64,000 bases of DNA from Sporisorium sorghi (GCA_023212695.1 JALCCG010000062.1:1-64000), one strand, 5' to 3'. Numbered from the stretch's first letter, positions 27,337-39,524 are shown. Made by a program: numbers and translations. Notes: a model not told the origin generated them from the sequence alone.

Positions 27337-30300
27337 TTAGAAGGAGTCAAGATACGATGACTCTTGTCCGTGCTTTCCGCCATACGCAGCACTTGCTTTG
27401 CGTTGTTTCAGTAGAAATCCAAAAGAAAAGATGTGACTCGTTCTCTTGTCGTAGTTATGTGAGGGTGTGCTGAGCGAAAGTGCGCCAGACCGTGCGGAAT
27501 GTCGACAATGGCGGAAGCTCTCCGACGATTCGATCTCTGCGTCGCATCGGGGGCGTATGGGACAATGCGATCTCAGGGAGTTCTCACATCAATCCACTGT
27601 CGCCCTTAGGACTCTCTGAGCGCTGTTCTCAAAAGCTGCTTGTGTGCCATCGGATGAGGCGAAAGTGGCAGCATTCGGAGGATCACATCAACACCTTCAA
27701 CAAATCTCATTGATGAAAAATTGAGGACGAGAAAAGAAGCCAAAAAATCGCTTTTCGCGCTCGAGTGTTCAAGCTCGAGCTCTCACACTGATACATGGAA
27801 TACGGCCGATACAGGAAGGAAAACAGCAACTCGAGGTTATCGATCGGTCAGAACCGGAAATGATGAGCATTTCTCACTGCAACCGGACCTGCCGTCCGGT
27901 GATGAGAGTGAAGACCGTGAATCTCACCGAAGAGGTTCTCGACCGTCGGCGAAGCACGCACTTGTCTTTGGTTCAGCAAGCTCTTTCTTCTGGATTCGAG
28001 GACTCTCTGAATCTGAACAGAGCAAGCCTTGAATGCTGTTTGCAGCGGTCTGCTGATCGTCAACTTTACCATGAACGAAACACTGAAATCAGTATCCGTT
28101 GGAGGCGTATGATTGTGAAGGATTTCCTCCAGTCGAAAGTTCCCGAGAGTCAGGACATCGCTGTAAAGAGTACGGGAGCTCGCAGTGTGACCGCGGCGAG
28201 CAGGACGGTCATATTGGGAAAGCAGCACAAACGGTGACTCGACGTCCTCTCGCGGAATCTCCACCGAGCCACACCGAAAAAAAGTCGAGATGATGGCAGC
28301 AGCCGGTGAACTCCGCGAGGCTGAAAGCCCAATCAAACTGCTCAGCTGTGCTTCGGCCGAGACCCGTCCACGCAGAGTCAGATTGGACCCTGAGTTGATC
28401 AGAAAGAGATGAAAAGGAAACACCTGATTGGCTGGATTAGAGTTGTGCATGAAGCTTCTCAGGGCCTTTTTTCAAGGCTCATCAAAAATCGACGCAGAGG
28501 ACGAAAAAAGGAAGAATTTGAAAAAAAAAGGCCAAAATCAACAGGAGAGCGCGGAATGCGTTGTGAGGAATCTGAAAAGTCGTCAACCTTGAAAGTCTCC
28601 CGCTTGCATGCTCAGAACGGCTTGTTTTGCCGGTGAGGAGCCAGCTCCAAGGTGGGGGCTCCTCTGCAGTCGGATGGAAATGAATCTCATCTGATTGGAT
28701 GCCTGACCGAGCAGCTTTTTGTACCACGCCTTGCAAAGCGGGGTCTTGTTGAAAACGAGAAATCCGCGAGGTCCCGCAAAGCTCTTCAACCAATCGCATC
28801 GCAGCCTGCCATTCACAGTGCTGCAAGCCAGCCTGTTCGCGAATTGATACCTACTGTAGACAGCGTGAGCGTGTGTCTGCTCGCGAAGCTTGTTCTAGGA
28901 GAGGCTTGATTGCCAGTGTTCAGACTTGGAGAGTGACCCGCGGACGAAAAGCTTCGTTGAAAGCACGTCTTTTTTTCTCCCCTTTTGTCTCTGCCGCTTC
29001 ACAGAACTGCAGTCGGAGACCCCACGCCAAGAAGATCTGATTTTTTTTTCTTTTTTTTTTTTTTTTTTTTTTTTCTGTGCTGCTCGTTGAGATCACTCAT
29101 ACCAATTCCACACCACCATCACATTCGTTTCCATACTTGTTTGTCACTACCACGTCCAGTCGCAAACACACCACATCCTCACGCACTTCACCAAAGTCAT
29201 TGAAGCCAGGTCCTAAGCCAACCTGTCTGCTCTGCAAACCAAGCCAAGCCAACTCACACCAACCCATTAATCCTCCAACCCAAAAGTTGCCTCTTCAGTA
29301 GGCATCACCCGTCGTCCGACACCTATCACACCAACACACACACCCACGACTCGGGATTGTATCGTATAGGTGAGTAAGGCATCGATTGGCTTGGCATCCG
29401 GCTTCGTTCTGGGCTCAGAGATCCGACAAGGGCGGCGTGACAATGGATCAGGCAGGCTGGCAGCCTTGGTCGTAAAGCAAGCCTTTGCATGTCGACGGCA
29501 TCTCAGGCCTCGAAAGTGGCTAGCAGTCAGTCTACAGCAGGAAAGATCGCTCGTAGTCGCTACTTTGCTTCCAACAGCGACGCTTTGACATCGACAGGAT
29601 CAGATCGGGTGGATGGCTTGCTCAATGGCAACGCCAATCACTCGCCGGCTTCTCCGTTATCCGCCAGTCATTCTTCGTTGCTGTCACATCCGCCGCCACA
29701 ACGGTCGCTGCTTGTGCTGGTCACAATCACGGCCGGCAGCGATGGCAAAGGCTTCTTGCCGGCAGCGGAGCCAAAACGTGCGAGTTGGTTCTACCACTCG
29801 ACGTTGCAACTTCTGTAGAGCCTCGCTTGCGTCAACTTTAGATCTGTCGACGATCAGCCTGCTTCTGGCCGCGTCGGTCCAAGGGTTTGGATTGGATTTT
29901 TCCCGCATTTTTTTCCCTCTTCTCCTCAGCAAAGCGGTCGGAGGCGGCAACCTTTTTTTTTTTTTTTTTTCTTTCTCTTCTCGGCTCATGAAAGCCCTCC
30001 TCGCTTGCGCGAAACTCGGCCTTTCAGAAAGAGATGACCGCCTGTCCATTTTGGCACGCCTCTTCTCCTTTTTGCTTTGATAATAATCCAGAGCTCGAAG
30101 GGAAAGACGCCTCTTTGGATCAGCAGTCTCGACTCGATGGCGAAAATTTTACCACGTTGCCGCTCAGCCTACAGGGCCCTTGTTGTCTTCTTCGGCAGCT
30201 GCCGGCAGTGTCCGAGATTCTTGCTCTTCCCCAGGTCAAGGGTCTCTGGATGCCGCCGCTACTGCTCTGCTTACCGTCAGAAAGCAAAAGATGCAGGGCC

Positions 30301-30956
30301 TGCTTAGGCTCAGCAGTAACTCAGCTGTGACAAAATGGAGCCTTCGGGATTGGTCCGTCGTTGATTGTTGACAGGAGGAAAAAAGGGCGAAAATTGCCCG
30401 AAATCCAATCTGGCTCGCTCGCGTTGATTTTGCCTCGCTTTCATTGGCTGTCTTGCCACTCACTGACTGTCTCTGCCTTGGCGCACGAGATCTTCTCGTC
30501 GCTGCTTCGCACACCCTCGACTGCTGCTCGCCACAGTGTTTGCGGAACATCCGACTGACCCACACACTTCTTCATACCTCTTTCTCTTCATCATCACTGT
30601 GATCTCTCCCACAATCAATCACAACGCCTTCGACACACACTCTCGATATTCTTTCGTCACAATCACATCCTTTTGATCCGCAGGTCGAGTCCGTTCCGTT
30701 ATCTCAAGCCTTTTCCTTTCCTTCCGCATTTCGTGTTCTTCTGGGAGTCTGTAGCAAGAAAAAGAGTCATCCTCTCCGAATACCCTTCAAGTCACGCCTA
30801 TCCATTCAAGCATACCACCGCAAAGCATCAGCAACGCAAGCCTTCTGAGCGATCACTCCAGCCTTTCGCTCTCATCGCACTCCTAGAAAGCTTCGTCCGA
30901 TCGAAGCTCTTTTTCAACTTCCTCCTCCTCTCCAACCCTCGATTCGAGTGCCTGTT
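27337..30956. other. 3.6-kb gene-free region upstream of GLT1
   Basis: No frame on either strand has domain-like content. The region has a T run of about 30 bases near 29042-29073 and another near 29952-29971. CA- and CT-rich stretches at 29080-29369 and 30480-30700 resemble the 5' leaders of other genes in this window. A good donor (GTGAGT at 29370) and a pyrimidine-rich acceptor (CAG ending 30683) could bound a long 5' UTR intron of GLT1. That is inference. Confidence 0.45.
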
Positions 30957-33897
30957 ATGGCTCCCGTCGCCACCGGCAACGCAAACACCCGCCAGGTTCG
31001 TTTCGTTGACAAGCTCAACGCCGAGCTCGCCCCCGTCCACGAAGAGGCCATCTCTTCCGACTCGCTCGAGCTCAGCGGTTACGATGATGTAGAGCGCTCC
31101 AACTCGTTCTGGGCCGGCTCTTTGCCCGCTGCCCAGGGTCTCTACGACCCGGACAACGAGAAGGACGCATGCGGTGTCGGTTTCATGTGCCAGATCAAGG
31201 GCAAGCCCGCTCACAAGATCGTCTCCGATGCGCGCTTCCTCCTCTGCAACATGACCCACCGTGGTGCCGTCGGTGCCGACGCTCGCGACGGTGACGGTGC
31301 CGGTGTCATGACTGGTATCCCCGACACGTTCTTCCGTCGCGAGACCGAGCGTGACCTCGGCGTCAAGCTTCCTGCTCAGGGTCAGTACGCCGTCGGTAAC
31401 GTCTTCTTCAACCCCAAGGACGACAAGGCTCGTGCCGAGCACGTCGCCACCTTCACCAGCATCGCAGACAAGCTCCACCTCCGCGTGCTCGGATGGCGTG
31501 ACGTCCCCGTCGACAACTCGATCCTCGGCCCTGCTTCCAAGAGCAAGGAGCCCAAGATCATGCAGCCCTTCGTCGTCCTCAAGGACCACTACGGCACTGG
31601 CAGCGCCCCCGCCGAGACCTCCAAGCCCTTCGACGAGCAATACTTTGGCCGTCAGCTCTACGTGCTTCGCAAGCACGCCACCCACACCATCGGTCTGCAG
31701 AACTGGTTCTACATCTGCTCGCTCAGCCCCACCAACATCATCTACAAGGGTCAGCTCAGCCCCGTCCAGGTGTACAACTACTACTACGATCTCAACAACG
31801 TCCACTACGCCTCCCACTTTGCTCTCGTCCACTCGCGTTTCTCCACCAACACCTTCCCTTCCTGGGATCGTGCCCAGCCTATGCGATGGGCTGCCCACAA
31901 CGGTGAGATCAACACCATCCGCGGCAACAAGAACTGGATGCGTGCCAGAGAGGGTCTCCTCAAGTCCGAGACTTTCGGCGATGAGCTCGACCTCCTCTAC
32001 CCCATCATCGAGGGCGGTGGATCCGACTCGGCTGCTTTCGACAACGTGCTCGAGCTCCTCGTCATCAACAACGTGCTCACCCTTCCTCAGGCCGTCATGA
32101 TGATGATCCCCGAGGCTTGGCAGGGCGACAGCAGCCACATGGAGCCTGAGAAGGTCGCCTTCTACCAGTGGGCCGCCTGTCTCATGGAGCCTTGGGACGG
32201 TCCCGCGCTCTTCACTTTCGCCGATGGTCGCTACTGTGGTGCCAACTTGGACCGAAACGGTCTGCGACCTTGCCGATACTACATCACCGACGACGACATC
32301 ATGATCTGCGCCTCCGAGGTCGGCACCGTCACCATCGACCCCAAGACCGTCATCTCCAAGGGTCGTCTCCAGCCCGGTAAGATGCTCCTCGTCGACACCG
32401 TCGAGGGTCGTGTCGTTGAAGACAGGGAGCTCAAGATGACCACCGCTCAGCGTGCCGATTTTGCAGCCTGGCTCGAGAACCAGCTGCTGCGCCTGCCCGA
32501 GATTGTCGACACCGTTCGTCGCAACACTGGCAATGCAATCGCCCCCGTCCTCGACGAGGAGCGTCTCAGCACGGACCCCAAGCTCCTCGCTTTCGGTTAC
32601 ACTGCTGAGCAGCTCAACCTCCTCATGCTTCCCATGATTGCCGACGGAAAGGAGGCTCTCGGTTCGATGGGTAACGACGCCCCGCTCGCCTGTATCTCGA
32701 CTGCGCCTCGTGTCATCTACGACTACTTCCGCCAGCTCTTCGCTCAGGTCACCAACCCTCCCATCGACCCTATCCGAGAGGCCGTCGTCATGTCGCTCGA
32801 GCAGTACGTTGGTCCTGAGGGCAACCTCCTCGAGATGAAGCCCGAGCAGTGCCATCGTCTCCTCCTGCCCTCGCCCATCCTCAGCATCGATCAGCTCAAT
32901 GCCATCAAGCAGATCGACACTGTGCACTCCGACTGGACCCCCAGGACCATCGACATCACCTACGACAAGGGCGAGGGCATCCTCGGCTACGAGCACACCC
33001 TTGACCGCATCTGCTCCGAGACCTCGCAGGCCATCCGCGACGGCTGCCGTGTCGTCATTCTTTCCGACCGAGCTGTTGGCCCCGACCGTGTTGCCATCTC
33101 GTCGCTCGTTGCCTGTGGTGGTGTCCACCACCACCTTATCCGCAACAAGGAGCGTGGCCGCATCGCCCTCATGATCGAGTCCGCCGAGGCTCGTGAGGTG
33201 CACCACATGTGTGTCCTCCTCGGTTATGGTGCCGATGCCATCTGCCCCTGGCTCGCCATGGAGGCCATCCTCAAGGTCTCGCGCGAGGGTCTCGTCAAGA
33301 GTGACTTCTCGCCCAACCAGCTCATCGACAACTGGACCCACGCCGTCGACAACGGTATCCTCAAGGTCATGTCCAAAATGGGTATCTCGACCCTCGCCTC
33401 GTACAAGGGCGCCCAGATCTTCGAGGCTCTCGGTCTCGCCAACAGCGTCGTTGACCGCTGCTTCGCCGGTACCGCTTCGCGTGTCTCTGGTTCTGATTTC
33501 ACCCTACTTGCCATGGATGCTCTCGAGTTCCACGACCGTGGTTACCCCTCGCGCGACACCATCTCGATCCCCGGTCTGCCCGAGTCGGGTGAGTACCACT
33601 ACCGCGACGGTGGTGAGGCTCACATCAACGACCCCATGTCCATCGCTCACCTCCAGGATGCCGCTCGAGAGCGCAACCAGGCCGCCTACGACGCCTACTC
33701 CAAGGCTTCGCACAACGCCGTCAAGGCCACCTCGCTGCGTGGTCTGCTTGACTTCGACTACACCAAGTCGCGCGCCATCCCCGTCGACCAGGTCGAGCCC
33801 TGGACCGAGATTGTTCAGCGCTTTTGCACCGGTGCCATGTCGTACGGTTCCATCTCGATGGAGGCGCACTCGGCGCTCGCCATCGCCATGAACCGTC

Positions 33898-33928
<31 letters not shown>

Positions 33929-36900
33929 TGAGGACGCTGAGCGTTCCATCCCTCTTCCCAACGGCGACTCGCTCCGATCCAAGATCAAGCAGATCGCCTC
34001 GGGTCGATTCGGTGTTACCAGCAACTACCTCGCCGACTCGGACGAGCTCCAGATCAAGATGGCCCAGGGTGCCAAGCCCGGTGAGGGTGGTGAGCTGCCC
34101 GGCCACAAGGTCTCGCCCTCGATCGCCCGCACTCGTCACTCGACTGCCGGTGTCGGTCTCATCTCGCCCCCTCCTCACCACGACATTTACTCGATCGAGG
34201 ACCTCAAGCAGCTCATCTACGACCTCAAGTGCGCCAACCCGCGCGCTCGCGTCAGTGTCAAGCTCGTCTCCGAGGTCGGTGTCGGTGTTGTCGCCTCGGG
34301 TGTCGCCAAGGCTAAGGCCGACCACATTCTCGTCTCCGGCCACGACGGTGGTACCGGTGCTTCGCGATGGACCGGTATCAAGTACGCCGGTCTCCCTTGG
34401 GAGCTTGGTCTCGCCGAGACCCACCAGACGCTGGTCCTCAACGATCTGCGTGGCCGTGTCACCGTTCAGACCGACGGTCAGCTGCGCAGCGGCAGAGATG
34501 TCGCCATCGCCTGCCTCCTCGGCGCCGAGGAGTGGGGCTTCGCCACTACTCCTTTGATCGCCCTAGGCTGCATTCTCATGCGCGTACAGTATCTGACTCC
34601 TTCCCTTGAGCATGTTTGGATGGTGATCCGTTCCAGGATGATGTCCAGCATGTCTTTCGAGCTCGATATGAAGTCCGAAATGCTGACACGTGGTTTTCTT
34701 TTTTCTTTTTATTTCTCAATTTCCTTTTCAACTTTTTAGAAATGCCGTACGTGACGCGACCGAAATTTCTCCGCCCTCGTCGACACCCATGCTCATACTG
34801 ACACCATATTCTTCTCGATCTCCTCCTTCTCGATCGTCTTCTTTCTTTCAATTGCGACAGATCTCAATAGCTGCCCGGTTGGCGCACGTGTCCGATTCTC
34901 TTCCCTTTGCCATCATTTGCGATGAGAACACGTCATGCTGACCTCAGTTTGCGATTTTCTTGTCGATTCTACCAGATTGCGACCCAGGATCCCGAGCTTC
35001 GCGAGAAGTTCGCCGGCCAGCCCGAGTCGGTCATCAACTTCTTCTACTACCTTGCCGAGGAGCTTCGATCTATCATGGCCAAGCTTGGTCTGCGCACCAT
35101 CAACGAGATGGTCGGCCGATCCGACCTCCTCAAGGTCGACGACAGTCTGCGCACCCCCAAGACTGCCAACTTGGACCTGAGCGCCCTTCTCAAGCCGGCC
35201 CATGAGATGCGTCCCGGTGCTGCCACCTACAAGGTGCGACAGCAAGACCACAAGCTTTACGTCCGTCTCGACAACAAGTTCATCGACGAGGCCGAGCCCG
35301 CCCTTACCCAGGGCCTGCCCGTCCAGATCGAGTGCGACGTTGTCAACACCGACCGCGCTCTTGGTACCACGCTCTCGTACCGCGTCTCGAAGCTCTACGG
35401 TGAAGAGGGCCTGCCCACCGACACCATCCACATCAACGCCAAGGGTTCCGCCGGTCAATCTCTCGGTGCTTTCCTGGCCCCCGGTGTCACCATCGAACTC
35501 GAGGGAGATGCAAACGACTTCGCCGCCAAAGGCTTGAGCGGCGGTCGTCTCATCGTCTACCCTCCCAAGGTTTCCTCGTTCAAGGCCGAGGAGAACATTA
35601 TCGTGGGTAATACCACACTTTTCGGTGCGATTTCGGGACACGCCTACTTCCGCGGCATTGCGGGCGAACGATTCGCCGTGCGCAACTCCGGAGCTCACGC
35701 GGTCGTCGAAGGTGTTGGTGATCACGCTTGCGAGTACATGACGGGCGGAAGGGTTGTGGTGTTGGGACCGACCGGTCGCAACTTCGCCGCGGGCCAGAGT
35801 GGTGGTATTGCGTATGTGCTCGACATGAACCGTGATTTCCACACCAAGTGCAACACGGAGATGGTCGAACTTGGCCCCGTCAAGGACCCCAAGGAGATCG
35901 CCGAGCTGCGCAACCTGATCGAGAACCACCGCCACTACACTGGTTCCACCGTTGCCGACCACGTCCTGCACGACTTCCACCACATCCTGCCTCGCTTCGT
36001 ACGCGTCATGCCGCACGACTACAAGCGCGTGCTCGAGGAGGAGGCGGCCAAGGCGGCCGTTGAGAAGAAGCGCTCGAGCCACGTCGACTTGCTCGGCACT
36101 CTCTCTCGCCACGGCAGCCAGGTCGAGATCTCCGTCTCGGAAGACGCGCCGAAGGACAACGCTGCTGACGGCGTGCGCGAGATCCCCGCCGCCAAGCCTG
36201 TCGAGCCTGCTGTGGTCGACGTCGAGGACTCGATGGTTGACGACGAGACCGCCAAGTCCAGGCTCAACAAGCTCGACAAGACTCGCGGCTTCATGAAGTA
36301 CAAGCGTCTCGGCGAGCACTACCGCAACCCCACCAAGCGTGTCAAGGACTTTAAGGAGCTCTCGACTCGTCTCACTGAGGCCGAGCTCAAGTACCAGACC
36401 GCTCGTTGCATGGACTGTGGTGTTCCCTTCTGCCAGGGTGACACGGGTTGCCCCATCTCCAACATCATTCCCAAGTGGAACGACCTCGTCTTCAAGGGCC
36501 AGTGGGAGGATGCGCTCAACCGTCTCCTCATGACCAACAACTTCCCCGAGTTCACTGGTCGTGTCTGCCCCGCTCCTTGTGAGGGCGCTTGTGTGCTCGG
36601 TATCACCGAGCAGCCCGTCGGTATCAAGACGGTCGAGTGCGCCATCATCGACAAGGGCTTCGAGGAGGGCTGGATGGTGCCCCGCCCTCCCAAGGTCCGC
36701 ACTGGCAAGACCGTCGCCATCATCGGCTCCGGTCCCGCCGGTATGGCTGCTGCCGACCAGCTCAACAAGGCCGGTCACTCGGTCACCGTCTACGAGCGTG
36801 CTGACCGTATCGGTGGTCTGCTCATGTACGGTATCCCCAACATGAAGCTCGACAAGGGTATCGTCCAGCGCCGTGTCGACCTCATGGCTGCCGAGGGTGT

Positions 36901-37822
36901 CAACTTTGTCACCAGCACTCACGTTGGTCGCGACGTCGACCCCAAACAGCTCCATGCCCAGAACGACGCTGTCATTTACGCCGTCGGTGCCACTTGGCCT
37001 CGTGACCTCAAGATCGCCGGTCGTGAGGCTGACGGTGTCCACTTTGCCATGGACTTCCTGTCGCCCAACACCAAGTCGCTTCTCGACTCTGGTCTGCAGG
37101 ACGGTCACTACCTCAGTGCCAAGGGCAAGGACGTCATCGTCATCGGTGGTGGTGACACGGGTAATGACTGTCTCGGTACCTCGCTTCGTCACGGCGCCAA
37201 GAGCATTGTCAACTTCGAGTTGCTGCCCCAGCCTCCCAACGAGCGAGCCAAGGGCAACCCCTGGCCTCAGTTCCCTCGTGTCTTCAAGGTCGACTACGGT
37301 CACGCCGAGGTGGCTGCCCAGTGGGGCTCGGACCCTCGTGAGTACTGCATCTCGACCACGTCGTTCGAGAAGGACGCCGAGGGCAAGCTCGTGGCGCTCC
37401 ACACGATCAAGGTCAACTGGGAGCTCGACGCTTCTGGCAAGTGGCAGATGAACAAGATCCCTGGCTCCGAGAAGCGCTGGCCATGCGACCTCTGCCTGCT
37501 CTCGCTCGGTTTCCTCGGACCCGAGAACGACGCCATCTCGGCGCTCGGCCTCGAGCAGGACGGCCGCTCCAACATCAAGGCTGATGACCAGAAGGGCAAG
37601 TCGCCGTACAAGACCAACGTCGAGCGCGTCTACACCGCCGGTGACTGCCGTCGTGGCCAGTCGCTCATCGTTTGGGGTATCCAGGAGGGCCGTGCTTGCG
37701 CTGCGCAGGTCGACCGCGACCTCATGGGCAACACTCGCCTGCCGTGGGCTGGCTCCATCAAGAAGCGAGAGTTTCTCCCCATCACCGGTGCTGAGAAGAC
37801 CAAGGTCGCGGCTACCGCCTAA
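30957..37822 (+). CDS. GLT1: NADH-dependent glutamate synthase (GOGAT), four exons
   Basis: Exons 30957-34583, 34740-34746 (7 nt), 34861-34883 (23 nt) and 34976-37822 join in frame to 2167 residues, close to yeast Glt1. After a propeptide, the class II glutaminase starts at the conserved Cys72 (KDACGVGF). The central and FMN-binding synthase domains follow ([21 protein letters not shown]). The [3Fe-4S] ligands are Cys1205, Cys1211 and Cys1216 in GCILMR + KCHLNSCPVG, a CX5CX4C motif, and they fall on three different exons. The beta-type domain begins near residue 1690 with the [10 protein letters not shown] cysteine cluster, then [12 protein letters not shown] (about 1803) and IGGGDTGND dinucleotide sites. 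It makes two glutamates from glutamine and 2-oxoglutarate with NADH. Without the two tiny exons the motif would lose two of its three cysteines. Confidence 0.95.
34740..34746 (+). other. GLT1: 7-nt micro-exon of GLT1
   Basis: AAATGCC, bounded upstream by CTTTTTAG and downstream by the donor GTACGT. It supplies codons for Lys1210 and Cys1211 plus the first base of His1212. Intron 1 (34584-34739) starts GTACAG and intron 2 (34747-34860) ends GCGACAG. Both contain CTGAC branch-point-like sequences (near 34683 and 34795). The call rests on exact restoration of the conserved KCHLN segment and of the reading frame. Confidence 0.85.
34861..34883 (+). other. GLT1: 23-nt mini-exon of GLT1, followed by a GC-AG intron
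   Basis: Encodes the last two bases of His1212 and then LNSCPVG, including cluster ligand Cys1216. The following intron (34884-34975) begins GCACGT rather than GT, ends ACCAG and has CTGAC near 34938. No nearby GT donor keeps both the conserved PVG and the frame of IATQDPELR. Confidence 0.85.
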
Positions 37823-38052
37823 GTCCCTCTACAGCATTCGCGATCGACGGAGGGGCTATCTCGCATCCCTCTGTACATACCAACAACGGATATCTCTCAG
37901 TCTTGGGGATTCGCTTTCTCAGCGCTCGCGGCTCTATGGCTTTACGAGTTGCATGGGTTCGGATTGTCGTCTCCCCTTCTCCCTCTGGAAGCTTCCGTCT
38001 TCTCTTCCCCCAGTCCCGTTTTCTCGATGTGGTTTTACGAAGTGCATTTCTC

Positions 38053-39072
38053 TCAATCAAGGCTTGACTCTCTCAACGTCTGTGTGCGGATTTGTGTGTT
38101 GTGCTCTTGCATTGACGTGGGTGAGACGAGCCGCTGTAACTTTCCCCGAAGAGAGAGCAGAGTGATTGTGTTTTCGTTCTGAGCAGCAGCGTCTCTTTGA
38201 CGTTCGTTCATGACTCCAAAATGTGAATGAAGCGAGAGGGGTGAGCTGTTCTTTACACACACTGAGTCGAGCGAGCGAGCGTGTGTTCGCAATGCAAAGT
38301 CGACAGTCATCTCATTGAGCTCCGTTGGACGCAGAGCCGAGCGTTCGCAGCCGGCCGTTTTCTTCGTTCCGTCTTGATCAAGGTCTGAGTCGCTTCCATC
38401 GTGAGACCGCTTTTGCTTGCTATCGCCGACCATCCGAGCACGTTGTGCGCTCTCTATCTCGATCATTGCGATGCCAACGTTTTGTCCGAGGGTAATGTGA
38501 CCCCAGATGAGCTGGCGCGGTCGGAGCATGTCCACTTCGTCCTGCTGGAGCACTTCCCCTGCAGCCTGACGTTGGATCAGCATGGCCGCGTACCGTACCA
38601 GCTGGGCCGCCTTGGCATTCCGGCACATACGCTCCTTGGGCGCTTGGCAAAACTCCTTGACGGCTTGCCTGCTCTTGTCGGTTGAGGCCGCCTTGAGCGT
38701 AGCTTGACAAACATCCAAATTGAACGTTGCGACGGCGGCTGGCGCCATGCCTCCTTGGCGTCCTTGCTGCCATTTGACGGGAGCACTGTTCGAGCGAGAC
38801 GCTTCATCGTGTGCTTGGGTCATGCTGAGGTCTGCCTTGTACGTGTTTTCGGCAGCAGCGATGGTGTTGACGACAGCGGCTGCTTGTGCTTGTGTTGACG
38901 GGATTGGCGATGCTCTGGCGGACAATCCCCATCTCGGGAAGAGCCTGACGCTACTGAGAACGTCGAGCGCGTCCTCTTCCCGAACTGCTCCTGCTGCTGC
39001 TGCGTTGGCGTCGCTGTCGTCGTTCTCGTCGTCCTCACCGCCATCATGGCCATGATCACCCTCGTCGTATGA
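38053..39072 (-). CDS. Unrecognised reading frame without a clear 5' end
   Basis: Open without stops from 39072 down to a stop at 38053 (340 codons). The first in-frame ATG is only at 38823, which would give 257 residues. Upstream codons are acidic (Asp/Glu/Gly/His-rich), then Ala-rich, and look coding. A CTGAC-like sequence and AG dinucleotides just upstream (about 39085-39065) suggest an intron acceptor, so a first exon may lie further upstream. The protein has a helical middle part (for example KAAQLVRYAAMLIQRQAAG and a segment with four cysteines) and a charged tail. No family is recognised. It is convergent to GLT1 and abuts a repeat island, so it may be a truncated gene. Confidence 0.4.
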   Translation of the reverse strand, partial: SYDEGDHGHDGGEDDENDDSDANAAAAGAVREEDALDVLSSVRLFPRWGLSARASPIPSTQAQAAAVVNTIAAAENTYKADLSMTQAHDEASRSNSAPVKWQQGRQGGMAPAAVATFNLDVCQATLKAASTDKSRQAVKEFCQAPKERMCRNAKAAQLVRYAAMLIQRQAAGEVLQQDEVDMLRPRQLIWGHITLGQNVGIAMIEIESAQRARMVGDSKQKRSHDGSDSDLDQDGTKKTAGCERSALRPTELNEMTVDFALRTHARSLDSVCVKNSSPLSLHSHFGVMNERQRDAAAQNENTITLLSLRGKLQRLVSPTSMQEHNTQIRTQTLRESSLD

Positions 39073-39182
39073 TCAAAGCCGAACTTCGCGGATCAGTCAG
39101 AGCACTGATTTGATCAAATTCCGCTTCTCTATGCGTTTTCTCTCCACGGTGGTTTATCCACAGACAGTCGGGGTGAGCTCCG

Positions 39183-39277
39183 TGGGTGGCTTTGCAGGCG
39201 ACTTTCTCCCCTTCTTTTCGAAGCACAAGCACAATTCATATCGTAAAAAAAGTAAAAAGTCGTCCGCGGAGCCACCT
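39183..39277. repeat. Fold-back inverted repeat related to the 40.35-kb element
   Basis: The left arm starts GGTGGCTTTGCAGGCGACTT and the right arm ends GTCGTCCGCGGAGCCACC. The arms pair at about 19 of 25 positions, with mismatches mostly transitions. The right half, from 39237, is nearly identical to the left terminus of the element at 40350. Confidence 0.6.
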
Positions 39278-39524
39278 GAATCTCATTACGTATGACTAAC
39301 TTATCCTTCTGTGCGTATCATCAAGAGAACAGAAAGAAGATAAGAAAAGAAGACGAGGGAAGATAGAAATTAGAAGAGAAGTCCACCCTCCCGAGCTCCT
39401 GTCAATAGAGAAATCGCACTTTCTGGCATTGATGAAACGCATGCAGACTTTGGAAACAAGACAAAACGTGATATTTTGACCGATTGTTGGGCCTTCATTA
39501 CGCTTTTGCACGAAAATCGATATC

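Noticed and set aside
27848..28450. 200-codon minus-strand frame between ADE12 and GLT1
   Set aside because: No domain, no codon bias like the neighbours, and a competing frame on the other strand of equal quality.
30828..33341. 837-codon minus-strand frame opposite GLT1
   Set aside because: Composition (Val/Asp/Gly/Glu-rich) is typical of an antisense shadow, and GLT1 is certain on the other strand.
34584..34739. Continuing GLT1 exon 1 to the stop near 34739
   Set aside because: The residues after GCILMR ([12 protein letters not shown] and on) match no glutamate synthase, and the GTACAG donor at 34584 explains the change.
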